A stretch of 64,000 bases of DNA, taken from assembly GCF_001687325.1 (NCBI RefSeq), contig NZ_LZRD01000018.1, positions 111,487 through 175,486 of the forward strand, written 5' to 3'. Below, piece after piece: positions 15,410-23,629 of this stretch (its first letter is position 1; every line of letters starts with the position of its first letter). Below the pieces are notes generated by a model. It searched no databases. It was not told the origin of the DNA and worked only from the letters and a program-made list of their open reading frames with translations. The position numbers were made by a program, and so were the translations under genes. The stretch comes from Streptomyces sp. PTY087I2. Its GTDB lineage: Bacteria; Actinomycetota; Actinomycetes; Streptomycetales; Streptomycetaceae.

Positions 15410-16309
15410 GTGAGCAAGGGGAAAGAGCCGCCGCGTTCGCTCGGCCCTCATGGGCGGAGGTTCGTCGACCGGCTCCGTGAGCTGAAGGACCGCAGCGGGC
15501 TGAGTCTGGCCGCGCTGGCGAACCGGACGAGCTACAGCAAGTCCTCCTGGGAGCGTTACCTCAACGGAAAGAGCCTCCCGTCGGCCGAAGCGGTACGGGA
15601 GCTGGCCGGGCTGTGCGGGGCGGACGCGAACCGGCTGCTCGCCCTCCACTCGCTGGCGGCGGACGACTGGGACGTTCAGGCCGACGCACGGGTGCCGGGG
15701 GACGTCTCGGGCGCGGCGGCACCTGGCCGGGAACCCGGCCCCGACGTCCCCGGTGAGCACGCCGCCCGGGACGTGGCCGGGGGTTCCCCCGCTGGGGAGG
15801 CCCCGCCGGCAGATGACGGTACGGGGGACGGGACGACGCAGCCCCTCTCCTCGGACGGGCAGCCGAACAAGAAGCCGCTGGTCCCGGCGCGCGTCCGGCT
15901 CGGCTCCCCCGCGCTCATCGGTGTGGTGGCCGTCGCGGCCCTCGTCGTGTCCGGCTTGCTCGTGTACTTCGCCCCGAGGACGGAGGGCGCCTCCGAGGAC
16001 CGCCGAGTGGCGAGCACGAAGTTCGTCTTCACCCCCGGCCGCACCCACGGCTGCGACGTCCACCGGGACAACGGCAAGCTGTGGGCGGGCCACAGCGACA
16101 CCAACGAGGCATTCCTCCAGCAGATCACCACGAGTTGGGACGTCGTCGAGGCACAGTGCCTCCTCGAACACCGGGGCTATCCGGTGGGCGCCGTCGACGG
16201 CGCCTACGGCCAAGCCACCGAGAGGGCGGTCAAACGCCTCCAGGAGAACAGCGGCCTGGTGGTCGACGGCATCGTCGGCCCGCACACCTGGCAGGCACTG
16301 CGCCAGTGA
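15410..16309 (+). CDS. Membrane-spanning HTH regulator with peptidoglycan-binding ectodomain
   Basis: A 299-residue one-component regulator candidate. Residues 12-80 are an XRE-like helix-turn-helix (LSLAALANRTSYSKSSWERYLNGK), 90-165 a Pro/Gly/Asp-rich linker, 168-188 a single transmembrane helix (ALIGVVAVAALVVSGLLVYF), and 200-299 an extracellular domain. The ectodomain (CDVHRDNGKLWAGHSDTN ... VVEAQCLLEHRGYPVGAVDG) aligns by eye along its length with the three secreted proteins encoded divergently. The GTG at 15410 is chosen from the AGGGG four bases upstream; an ATG at 15398 is the alternative. It may sense wall fragments or compete with the secreted proteins for ligand. Confidence 0.8.
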   Translation: MSKGKEPPRSLGPHGRRFVDRLRELKDRSGLSLAALANRTSYSKSSWERYLNGKSLPSAEAVRELAGLCGADANRLLALHSLAADDWDVQADARVPGDVSGAAAPGREPGPDVPGEHAARDVAGGSPAGEAPPADDGTGDGTTQPLSSDGQPNKKPLVPARVRLGSPALIGVVAVAALVVSGLLVYFAPRTEGASEDRRVASTKFVFTPGRTHGCDVHRDNGKLWAGHSDTNEAFLQQITTSWDVVEAQCLLEHRGYPVGAVDGAYGQATERAVKRLQENSGLVVDGIVGPHTWQALRQ

Positions 16310-17175
16310 GTGGTCACCTGCCGCATGAACGCGTGGTTTTCGCGAGAGAGTTGAGGAGGGTCAGGCAGCAGACCGGGCTGACCCTGGTGGCGCTCGCCGA
16401 CCGGACCACTGCCAGCAAGTCCTCCTGGCAGCGTTACCTGAGCGGCGCGCATCTGCCGCCACGCGGGGTGGTCCGGGAGCTGTGTGAACTGGCCGGACGG
16501 AAACCGGGCCCGCTGCTCGCTCTGTGGGAGCTGGCGGAGGCCTCACGCCATCGGCGGCAGCCGCCCGCCGAGAGCGGGAAACCGCCCGCCGCCGACGACG
16601 CCGAAGAGGCACCGGAGGCGCCGCCGACGCCCCCTGGGCCGGCCGAGGACGTATCGGAAGCCACCGCCCCGGCCTCGGAGAAGGCGCGCACCGAACAAGC
16701 CCGGGACCGGTCCGGGCCGGCCCGCCGGCGGCCTGCCGCGGCCCTGTCCGCACTGCTCGCGCTCGCCGTCGTGGGCGGGGCCCTCCTGGTCTGGTCCGAC
16801 AGGAAGCCGGAGGGGCTCAAGCCCGGCTGCCGCGGTGCCGACTGCACTGGGAAAAGGTCGCAGCCGAACGCCTGCGGGATCGACGGCAGTGCTCTGCTGA
16901 CGGCCGCCGAGCGGGAGTTCGACGACCGGACCCGGGTCGACATCCGCTACAGCGAAGGCTGCGACGCGAGTTGGGCGAGGATCTGGTTCGGTGAGATCGG
17001 CGACCGGCTGGAGGTGAGTGCTCCCGGACAGGGGACCCAGTCGGTCCGGATAGCCGACAAGTACGACGCCGAGGGCTACCTGGGCACCCCCATGGTCGGC
17101 GGTGGTCCCGGCGGTGTACGGGCGTGCCTGGTTCCCGCGGGGACCGACGACCGCCGGTGCTTCAGCAGCACGTGA
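16306..17175 (+). CDS. Membrane-spanning HTH protein with DUF2690 ectodomain
   Basis: A 289-residue relative of the upstream protein. It has an XRE-like HTH at 9-75 (LTLVALADRTTASKSSWQRYLSG), a Pro/Glu/Ala linker at 85-140, one transmembrane helix at 144-163 (AAALSALLALAVVGGALLVW) and a DUF2690-like extracellular domain beginning CRGADCTGK ... NACG. The GTG start overlaps the upstream stop in a GTGA, so the two genes are translationally coupled and probably act together. DUF2690 proteins of actinomycetes have no established function. A very strong terminator hairpin follows immediately. Confidence 0.8.
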   Translation: MSGHLPHERVVFARELRRVRQQTGLTLVALADRTTASKSSWQRYLSGAHLPPRGVVRELCELAGRKPGPLLALWELAEASRHRRQPPAESGKPPAADDAEEAPEAPPTPPGPAEDVSEATAPASEKARTEQARDRSGPARRRPAAALSALLALAVVGGALLVWSDRKPEGLKPGCRGADCTGKRSQPNACGIDGSALLTAAEREFDDRTRVDIRYSEGCDASWARIWFGEIGDRLEVSAPGQGTQSVRIADKYDAEGYLGTPMVGGGPGGVRACLVPAGTDDRRCFSST

Positions 17176-17206
17176 CCCGGCCGGGACCGGCTCGGTCCCG
17201 GCCGGG
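17176..17206. terminator. Strong terminator hairpin
   Basis: A perfect 14-bp inverted repeat: CCCGGCCGGGACCG at 17176-17189 and CGGTCCCGGCCGGG at 17193-17206, with a 3-nt loop, starting immediately after the stop at 17175. It lies between convergent genes and can act in both directions. Confidence 0.8.
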
Positions 17207-17250
17207 CCGGATGCCACCGCCGCCGGGCCCTCAGCACCGGGCCCGGCGGG

Positions 17251-17415
17251 TCAGAGGCACTTGCTCACGTAGCTCTGGACGTGCCCCGTCGCGCGCGGGT
17301 CGCTGCCGGAGTTGCCGCAGCGGAACGCGTCGGCGCTCGCGCCGGGGGCGAGGGCGAACGAGGTGGCGATGAGCGCCGCCACGCCTGCCAGGACTGTGGT
17401 GAGTCGCTTGCGCAT
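17251..17415 (-). CDS. Small secreted peptide (54 aa)
   Basis: A 54-residue ORF with a clear Sec signal peptide, MRKRLTTVLAGVAALIATSF then ALAPGASA, and a predicted mature part of about 25 residues starting near DAFRCGNSG and ending SYVSKCL. The two cysteines could form one disulfide. No family is recognised. The ATG at 17415 has GAAGG close upstream and GAGGAAGG further out, so the ribosome site is not ideal, but signal peptide, stop and strand bias support a real gene. It is encoded convergently to the DUF2690-type gene and tandem with the HNH nuclease gene. Confidence 0.65.
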   Translation of the reverse strand: MRKRLTTVLAGVAALIATSFALAPGASADAFRCGNSGSDPRATGHVQSYVSKCL

Positions 17416-17510
17416 GGCCTTCAGGGACCTTCCTCAAGAGGATCGGGACGGGGCCCACTATCGGCACGCGTCGCCGTGTCCCACCAGCTTCCCGAAGGGA
17501 CGGTGCCCGG

Positions 17511-18320
17511 TCAGCCGCCGCACTGGGCGAGCATGGCCTTCTTGTCGGCCGCCGTGACCGGGAGTTCGTACTTCAGCGAGACCTGGGCGAACCGCACCGC
17601 GTACGAGCAGCGGATCGGCTTGTACGGCGGCAGCCAGGAGGCGGGGCCGGAGTCGCGCTTGGCGTTGTTGGCCGGGCCGTCCACCGGGATGAGGTTGAGC
17701 GGGTCGTTGGCGATCTGCTCGCGCTTGGACTCGTTCCAGCGGGCCGCGCCCATCTGCCAGTCGTAGGACAGCGGCATCACATGGTCGATCTGCACCTTCG
17801 TCGCCTGCGCCTTGCGCCAGTCGATGGTCTCGCCGGTGTAGGGGTCCTGGAGCGTCATCGCCATGACGATGCAGTCGGAACCGGCCTTGTGCTCGATGTC
17901 CTTGCCGTCGCGGGCGAGCAGGTCGTTGCGGGTGTCGCAGCCGTTGCGGGCGAGCGGGATGCCGTCGACGCCGTCCTTCCAGGCGTAGCCGAACTTCTTC
18001 CGCTCGTAGCCGGTCTTCGGGCCGCGCCCCTTGGTGGCCACCTTCTCGATGAGCTGCCGGGCGGCGGCCCGGTCCGCGTCGCTGGTGAGGGGCGCCAGGC
18101 CCGGCTTCGTACCGTCCGGGTTGTCCAGCGGGCTGGCGCCGAAGCCCCCGGCGGACTGCGCGCCGCCGTTGGCCCCGCCGCTCGTGCCGCCGCCGTCGGC
18201 GGAGAGGTCGTCGGGGTCGCAGCCGCCCGCCAGGGCGATCGCGACGAGGGCGCCGAGGGCGGGCAGGGCCGCTCGGTGGGTACGGCGGTGCGCACGGCTG
18301 TGCGTACGGGGAGCTATCAC
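17511..18320 (-). CDS. Secreted HNH-endonuclease-like lipoprotein (DUF1524 type)
   Basis: A 269-residue extracellular nuclease candidate. The N-terminus is basic (TAT- or Sec-type), then ALPALGALVAIALAGGC gives a lipobox with the lipidated Cys near residue 34, followed by a Gly/Ser/Asn-rich spacer. The catalytic HNH core is QIDHVMPLSYDWQMGAARW, with NDPLNLIPVDGPANNAKRD supplying the asparagine and metal site. Such proteins degrade extracellular DNA. The start is the GTG at 18320, giving VIAPRTHSRAHRRTHR. It stands alone, with no immunity gene recognisable beside it, so scavenging or development is more likely than a toxin role. Confidence 0.85.
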   Translation of the reverse strand: MIAPRTHSRAHRRTHRAALPALGALVAIALAGGCDPDDLSADGGGTSGGANGGAQSAGGFGASPLDNPDGTKPGLAPLTSDADRAAARQLIEKVATKGRGPKTGYERKKFGYAWKDGVDGIPLARNGCDTRNDLLARDGKDIEHKAGSDCIVMAMTLQDPYTGETIDWRKAQATKVQIDHVMPLSYDWQMGAARWNESKREQIANDPLNLIPVDGPANNAKRDSGPASWLPPYKPIRCSYAVRFAQVSLKYELPVTAADKKAMLAQCGG

Positions 18321-18432
18321 GGGAAGCCGTCCTGACGGGGAGAGAAGCGGACGCGGAGAATCCTATGAGCGTCTTCCCCGTCGGGGCGTCCTCCATGACT
18401 GCGCTTCAGCACACAGCGCGCCTCGACGCGGG

Positions 18433-19305
18433 TCACACCTTCCCGATGCCGAGGGTGTTCTCGGACGGCAGCAGCCCCGAGCCGATGACCTCCAGCCAGG
18501 GCTCCCCCAGCAGCCCCGCCAGCCGCTCGCGCCCCGGCTCCCCCAGCGCCCGCCACGGCGCGGCGGCCTCCTCGTCGGTGCGCAGCTCCACCTTCGCGCG
18601 CAGCTCGCGCCCCGCGTCCGTGGCCGTGCCGTCCGCCGCCAGCAGCCCGCGCTCCTGGAGCCGTTGCCGGGCCGCGTCCCACTCCGCCGCGCTCCACCCC
18701 CGGCTCGCGAACACCTCGGGGGCCGCCGCGCCGACCGCCGCGAAGGACACCAGCGACTCGACCGGGTCGAGGCCGGCGTCGGTCAGGGCGGCGATGTGCC
18801 CGTCGCCCCGGTGTTCCCGCAGGACGGTCGCCGCCTGCCAGAGCGTCAGGTGCGGGGCGTCGGGCCAGGGCAGGGCGGAGTTGGCGGGACCGAGGCGACC
18901 GGGCGCCCCTGGGGTGGCCGCCGCCTCCGCCGCGCGGCGCGCCAGTGCGGCGGCCTCCGCGAACTCCGCCCCCTCCACGCGGTCCCCGAACAGCGCCCGG
19001 TAGGTCCGGTCGACCGCCCGCAGCCGGGCCGCGAGCACGGCGTCCGGGTCGGCGACCGCCCAGACGGCCGGAACGTGTCCCTCCACCATCGCCGGGGCGA
19101 AGCTGTGGAACGCCCGCACCACCTCGTCCGCGCCGGCGGCCCCCAGCGGAGCCGCCCGCCAGGCGAAGTAGCTCGGCCAGCGCTCCTCGGTGGCGTACCC
19201 GAGCGCGGCGGCCTCCTCGAAGGTTGCGGGGGCGTAGTACAGAACGGCGTGCAGGGGCTCCAAGAGGTGCCACATCTGCCGTACGCGAGCCGGTTCTCCG
19301 GTCAT
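18433..19305 (-). CDS. SCO6745-family protein
   Basis: A 290-residue, mainly helical protein of the actinomycete SCO6745/SalK-like family: MWHLLEPLHAVLYYAPATFEE at the N-terminus, RAFHSFAPAMVEGHVPAVW near residue 70, and PHLTLWQAATVLREHRGDGHIAALT near 160-185. The biochemical role of the family is not established. It is read divergently from a TetR regulator, and the 125-bp gap holds two near-identical palindromes, so its expression is probably repressed by that TetR protein and induced by a small molecule. Confidence 0.85.
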   Translation of the reverse strand: MTGEPARVRQMWHLLEPLHAVLYYAPATFEEAAALGYATEERWPSYFAWRAAPLGAAGADEVVRAFHSFAPAMVEGHVPAVWAVADPDAVLAARLRAVDRTYRALFGDRVEGAEFAEAAALARRAAEAAATPGAPGRLGPANSALPWPDAPHLTLWQAATVLREHRGDGHIAALTDAGLDPVESLVSFAAVGAAAPEVFASRGWSAAEWDAARQRLQERGLLAADGTATDAGRELRAKVELRTDEEAAAPWRALGEPGRERLAGLLGEPWLEVIGSGLLPSENTLGIGKV

Positions 19306-19345
19306 GATCTCCGCCTCTCCCGGGCTTCCGGAACGGGAATCGTCG

Positions 19346-19364
19346 ATCTAGTCAATGACTAGAT
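19346..19364. promoter_or_regulatory. Palindromic operator, site 1
   Basis: ATCTAGTCAATGACTAGAT is a perfect 9-1-9 palindrome 41 bp upstream of the SCO6745-like start. Its size and symmetry suit a TetR dimer. The divergent TetR gene is the obvious source of the repressor. Confidence 0.75.
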
Positions 19365-19393
19365 CCGACTTCCAGCATGACCCGCACCGCTCG

Positions 19394-19412
19394 AACTTGT
19401 CAATGACTAGAT
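19394..19412. promoter_or_regulatory. Palindromic operator, site 2
   Basis: AACTTGTCAATGACTAGAT repeats site 1 with two mismatches in the left half-site. It lies 18 bp upstream of the tetR start, so binding here would give autorepression. Its centre is 48 bp from that of site 1. Confidence 0.72.
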
Positions 19413-19430
19413 GCCGGGTAGGGTTCCCCC

Positions 19431-20018
19431 ATGAGCAGCGAGCGCGAGCGCACCTACCACCACGGCGATCTGCGGCGCGTGATCCTGGACGCCGCCCTCG
19501 ACGTCATCGCCGCGAACGGCCCGGCCGCCCTGAGCCTGCGCGATCTGGCCCGCCGGGCCGGCGTCTCGCACGCCGCGCCCGCGCACCACTTCAAGGACCG
19601 CACGGGCCTGCTGACCACCGTGGCCGCCGAGGGGTACGCCCTGCTCGCCGACGCGCTGACCGGAGCGCCGGACTTCCGGGAGCGGGGCGTGGCGTACGTA
19701 CGGTTCGCGGCGACGCATCCCGCGTACTTCCAGGTGATGTTCCGGCCGGACCTGCACCGCGCCGACGACCCGGACCTGCTGGCCGCCCGCGCCCGGGCGA
19801 CCGAGGCGCTGCGGGCGGGGGTGGCGGACCTCCCGCCGGGCGGCCGGGGCGAGGACGACCGGCTGGCGGGCGTGGCCGCCTGGTCGCTGGCCCACGGCTT
19901 CGCGACGCTGCTGCTCAGCGGCAACCTGGCGGACGCCATGACGGGCCGGGACCCCGAGAAGGCGTTCCGGTCCCTCGCCGCGTTGATCTTCGCCCCGGAG
20001 GACGGCCGCGACAGCTGA
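19431..20018 (+). CDS. TetR/AcrR-family regulator
   Basis: A 195-residue repressor. The N-terminal HTH (HHGDLRRVILDAALDVIAAN, then LSLRDLARRAGVSHAAPAHHFKDRTGLL) spans residues 10-55, and the C-terminal ligand domain is of the WHG type (ATHPAYFQVMFRPDLH near residue 95). The start is the ATG at 19431. It probably controls itself and the divergent SCO6745-like gene through the two palindromes in the shared 125-bp gap. The inducer is unknown. Confidence 0.92.
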   Translation: MSSERERTYHHGDLRRVILDAALDVIAANGPAALSLRDLARRAGVSHAAPAHHFKDRTGLLTTVAAEGYALLADALTGAPDFRERGVAYVRFAATHPAYFQVMFRPDLHRADDPDLLAARARATEALRAGVADLPPGGRGEDDRLAGVAAWSLAHGFATLLLSGNLADAMTGRDPEKAFRSLAALIFAPEDGRDS

Positions 20019-20042
20019 CGGGGGGGCTCCCCGACCAGGCTG

Positions 20043-20070
20043 CCCCGCCCGGCGAGCCAACCCGGCGGGG
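20043..20070. terminator. Terminator-like hairpin
   Basis: CCCCGCC (20043-20049) pairs with GGCGGGG (20064-20070) over a 14-nt loop, between the convergent tetR stop at 20018 and the mfd stop at 20096. No U-run follows. Confidence 0.5.
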
Positions 20071-20095
20071 TCCCGTCGTTCGCCGACCCCGGGAC

Positions 20096-23000
20096 CTACG
20101 ACCCCAGGATCGTCGTCAGGAACTCGCCCGTCCACGCCAGCAGTTCGCGGCCGATGACCGGCTTGCCGCCGATCTTGCCCGTCGTCGGGCGCGGGACCAG
20201 GATCTGGTGGGCGGCCGGCTTGATGACCGTCTTGGGGTGCAGGCGCTTCAGGCGGAGCTCCTGGGACTCGCGCAGCTCCACCGGGGCGAAGCGGATGTTG
20301 GAGCCCTGGAGGACGATCTCGCCGACTCCGCAGGCGCGGGCCAGCATGCGCAGGCCCGCCACCAGGAGGAGGTTCTCGACCGGTTCGGGCAACGGGCCGT
20401 AGCGGTCGGTCAGTTCCTCGCGGACCGCGCGGATGTCGTCCTCCGAGGAGGCCGAGGCGATCGCCCGGTACGCCTGGAGGCGCAGGCGCTCGCCGGGGGC
20501 GTAGTCGTGCGGGACGTGCGCGTCGACCGGGAGCTCGATCTTGACCTCCAGCGGGGGCTCCTCCTCGACGCCGCCCTCCATCTGGGCCCGGTAGTCGGCC
20601 ACCGCCTCACCGACCATGCGGACGTACAGGTCGAAGCCGACGCCCGCGATGTGGCCGGACTGCTCGCCGCCGAGCAGATTGCCCGCGCCCCGGATCTCCA
20701 GGTCCTTCATCGCCACGTACATGCCCGCGCCCATCTCCGTGTGCTGAGCGATCGTCGCCAGGCGCTCGTGGGCCGTCTCCGTCAAGGGCTTCTCGGGAGG
20801 GTAGAGGAAATAGGCGTAACCCCGGTCTCTGCCTCGGCCGACGCGGCCGCGCAGCTGGTGGAGCTGGGACAGGCCGAAATTGTCGCCGCGCTCCACGATC
20901 AGGGTGTTGGCGTTGGAGATGTCGATGCCGGACTCAACGATCGTCGTGGAGACGAGGACGTCGAACTTCTTCTCCCAGAAGTCCACCACCACCTGTTCCA
21001 GGGCCTGTTCGGACATCTGGCCATGTGCCGTGGCGATGCGCGCCTCGGGGACGATCTCGCGGAGGCGGGCGGCGGCCCGGTCGATGGACTCGACCCGGTT
21101 GTGGATGTAGAAGACCTGGCCCTCGCGCAGCAGTTCACGGCGGATCGCCGCGCCGATCTGCTTCTCCTCGTACGGGCCGACGAACGTGAGGACCGGGTGG
21201 CGCTCCTCCGGCGGGGTGGTGATCGTGGACATCTCGCGGATGCCGGTGACCGCCATTTCGAGCGTACGGGGGATGGGAGTGGCGGACATCGTGAGGACGT
21301 CGACGTTGGCGCGGAGCTTCTTCAGCTGTTCCTTGTGCTCGACGCCGAACCGCTGCTCCTCGTCCACGATGACCAGGCCGAGGTCCTTGAACTTCGTCTC
21401 GGAGGAGAACAGGCGGTGCGTGCCGATGACCAGGTCGACCGCGCCGTCCTTCAGGCCTTCGAGGGTTGCCTTTGATTCTGTTTCCGACTGGAAGCGGCTC
21501 AACGCCCTGACGTTGACCGGGAATTGGGAGTACCGCTCGGTGAACGTGCCGTAGTGCTGCTGGACCAGGAGCGTCGTCGGGACCAGCACCGCCACCTGCT
21601 TACCGTCCTGCACCGCCTTGAACGCCGCCCGGACCGCGATCTCCGTCTTGCCGTAGCCGACGTCGCCGCAGATCAGCCGGTCCATCGGGACCGTCTTCTC
21701 CATGTCCTCCTTGACCTCGGCGATTGTGGACAGCTGGTCGGGCGTCTCCGCGTACGGGAAGGCGTCCTCCAGCTCCCGCTGCCAGGGGGTGTCCGCGCCG
21801 AAGGCGTGGCCGGGGGCCGCCATGCGCGCGGAGTAGAGCTTGATCAGGTCGGCGGCGATCTCCTTGACCGCCTTCTTCGCGCGCTGCTTCGTCTTCGTCC
21901 AGTCCGCGCCGCCCAGCCGGTGCAGCGTCGGGGCCTCGCCGCCGACGTACTTGGTGACCTGCTCCAGCTGGTCGGTCGGGATGTACAGGCGGTCGCCGGG
22001 CTGGCCGCGCTTGGCCGGGGCGTACTCGACGAGCAGGTATTCGCGGGTCGCGCCCTGGACCGTGCGCTGCACCATCTCCACGTACCGGCCGACGCCGTGC
22101 TGCTCGTGGACGATGTAGTCGCCGACCTCCAGCGTCAGCGGGTCGATCGTCTTCCTGCGGCGGGCCGGCATCCGGCCCAGGTCCTTGGTGGCCGTGCGCT
22201 GGCCGGTCAGGTCGGTCTCGGTGAGCACCGCCAGCTTCAGCGCCGGGTCGACGAAGCCCTGCTCGATCGCCCCGCAGGAGACGTGGACGAGGGACGGGGA
22301 GATCTCGGCCAGGTCCGCGTCGAGGCGGGCCGGGATGCCCTCGCCGCTCAGCACCTCGACCGTACGGGAGGCGAGCCCCTGGCCCTCCGTGACGTACACC
22401 GTGCGCCAGCCGTCGGCCAGCCAGCCCTTGGTGTCGGCGAGCGCCCGGGCGGTGTCGCCCCGGTACGCCTCGGGGGCGTGCATGGAGAGCTGGAGCGTGT
22501 CGTCGTCGTGGTCGGCGGCGTCGGCCGCGAACGGGGAGACCGACCACCACATCATGCCCAGCTCACGGGCCCGGTCCCGGACGTCCGCGATGCCCCACAG
22601 GGAGGCCGCGCCCACGTCGATCGGGGCCTCGCCGCCGCCCGCGCTCGCCGCCCACGACGCCTGGAGGAACTCCTGGCTGGTGGCGACCAGATCGGCCGCC
22701 CGCGTGCGTACCCGCTCCGGGTCGCAGACGATCGCCATCGCGTCCTTCGGCAGGACGTCGAGCAGCAGCTCCATGTCGTCGACGAGGACCGGGGCCAGGG
22801 ACTCCATGCCCTCGACCGCGATGCCCTCCGCGATCTTGCCGAGCAGTTCGCCCAGCTCCGGGTGGGCCTCGGCGAGGGCCGCCGCCCGCTCGCGGACCTG
22901 GTCGGTCAGCAGCAGCTCGCGGCAGGGCGGGGCCCACAGCCCGTGCGCGGCGACCTCCAGCGACCGCTGGTCGGCGATCTTGAAGTAGCGGATCTCCTCG

Positions 23001-23629
23001 ACCTCGTCGCCCCAGAACTCCACCCGGAGGGGGTGCTCCTCGGTCGGCGGGAAGACGTCCAGGATCCCGCCGCGTACGGCGAACTCACCGCGCTTCTCGA
23101 CCAGTTCGACCCGGGAGTACGCGGCGGCCGCCAGCGCGTCCACCACCTCCCCCAGGTCCGCGCTCTGCCCGCCCGCAAGGCTCACCGGCTCCAGGTCGCC
23201 GAGCCCCTTGACCTGCGGCTGGAGCACCGAGCGGATCGGGGCGACGACGACGGAGACCGGGCCCGTCTCCGGGTCGTCCTCGCGCGGGTGCGCCAGGCGG
23301 CGCAGCACGGCGAGGCGGCGGCCCACGGTGTCCGAGCGGGGCGAGAGCCGTTCGTGCGGCAGGGTCTCCCACGAGGGGTACTCCGCGACCGTGTCCGGCG
23401 GCAGCAGCGTGCGCAGGGCCGCGGCCAGGTCCTCCGCCTCGCGGCCCGTGGCGGTGACGGCCAGGACGGTCCGGCCGGTCTGCCGGGCCAGCGCGGCCAC
23501 GGCGAACGGGCGCGCGCCGGGCGGGCCCACCAGGTCGACATGGGCCCGGTGCCCGTCTCCGGCGGCCTTCACCGCCTCGGCGAGCGCCGGGTCCGTAACG
23601 ACGACATCCAGCAGACCGTGCAGGCTCAT
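20096..23629 (-). CDS. mfd: Transcription-repair coupling factor
   Basis: The 1177-residue Mfd translocase, full length for the family. It removes RNA polymerase stalled at DNA lesions and recruits UvrA. Visible parts: the N-terminal UvrB-like module, the RNA-polymerase interaction domain (LTLEVGDYIVHEQHGVGRYV, about 490-510), the helicase core with Walker A GDVGYGKTEIAV near 655, DEEQRFGVEHKEQL, TMSATPIPRTLEMA, and motif VI QLRGRVGRGRDRGYAY. The C-terminal UvrA-binding regulatory domain follows. It is a housekeeping gene and a good syntenic anchor. The start is the ATG at 23629. Confidence 0.98.
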   Translation of the reverse strand: MSLHGLLDVVVTDPALAEAVKAAGDGHRAHVDLVGPPGARPFAVAALARQTGRTVLAVTATGREAEDLAAALRTLLPPDTVAEYPSWETLPHERLSPRSDTVGRRLAVLRRLAHPREDDPETGPVSVVVAPIRSVLQPQVKGLGDLEPVSLAGGQSADLGEVVDALAAAAYSRVELVEKRGEFAVRGGILDVFPPTEEHPLRVEFWGDEVEEIRYFKIADQRSLEVAAHGLWAPPCRELLLTDQVRERAAALAEAHPELGELLGKIAEGIAVEGMESLAPVLVDDMELLLDVLPKDAMAIVCDPERVRTRAADLVATSQEFLQASWAASAGGGEAPIDVGAASLWGIADVRDRARELGMMWWSVSPFAADAADHDDDTLQLSMHAPEAYRGDTARALADTKGWLADGWRTVYVTEGQGLASRTVEVLSGEGIPARLDADLAEISPSLVHVSCGAIEQGFVDPALKLAVLTETDLTGQRTATKDLGRMPARRRKTIDPLTLEVGDYIVHEQHGVGRYVEMVQRTVQGATREYLLVEYAPAKRGQPGDRLYIPTDQLEQVTKYVGGEAPTLHRLGGADWTKTKQRAKKAVKEIAADLIKLYSARMAAPGHAFGADTPWQRELEDAFPYAETPDQLSTIAEVKEDMEKTVPMDRLICGDVGYGKTEIAVRAAFKAVQDGKQVAVLVPTTLLVQQHYGTFTERYSQFPVNVRALSRFQSETESKATLEGLKDGAVDLVIGTHRLFSSETKFKDLGLVIVDEEQRFGVEHKEQLKKLRANVDVLTMSATPIPRTLEMAVTGIREMSTITTPPEERHPVLTFVGPYEEKQIGAAIRRELLREGQVFYIHNRVESIDRAAARLREIVPEARIATAHGQMSEQALEQVVVDFWEKKFDVLVSTTIVESGIDISNANTLIVERGDNFGLSQLHQLRGRVGRGRDRGYAYFLYPPEKPLTETAHERLATIAQHTEMGAGMYVAMKDLEIRGAGNLLGGEQSGHIAGVGFDLYVRMVGEAVADYRAQMEGGVEEEPPLEVKIELPVDAHVPHDYAPGERLRLQAYRAIASASSEDDIRAVREELTDRYGPLPEPVENLLLVAGLRMLARACGVGEIVLQGSNIRFAPVELRESQELRLKRLHPKTVIKPAAHQILVPRPTTGKIGGKPVIGRELLAWTGEFLTTILGS

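Noticed and set aside
17511..18320. HNH nuclease as a polymorphic toxin with immunity gene
   Set aside because: It is a stand-alone lipoprotein-type secreted enzyme with no toxin-delivery domain, and no immunity-like gene is adjacent.
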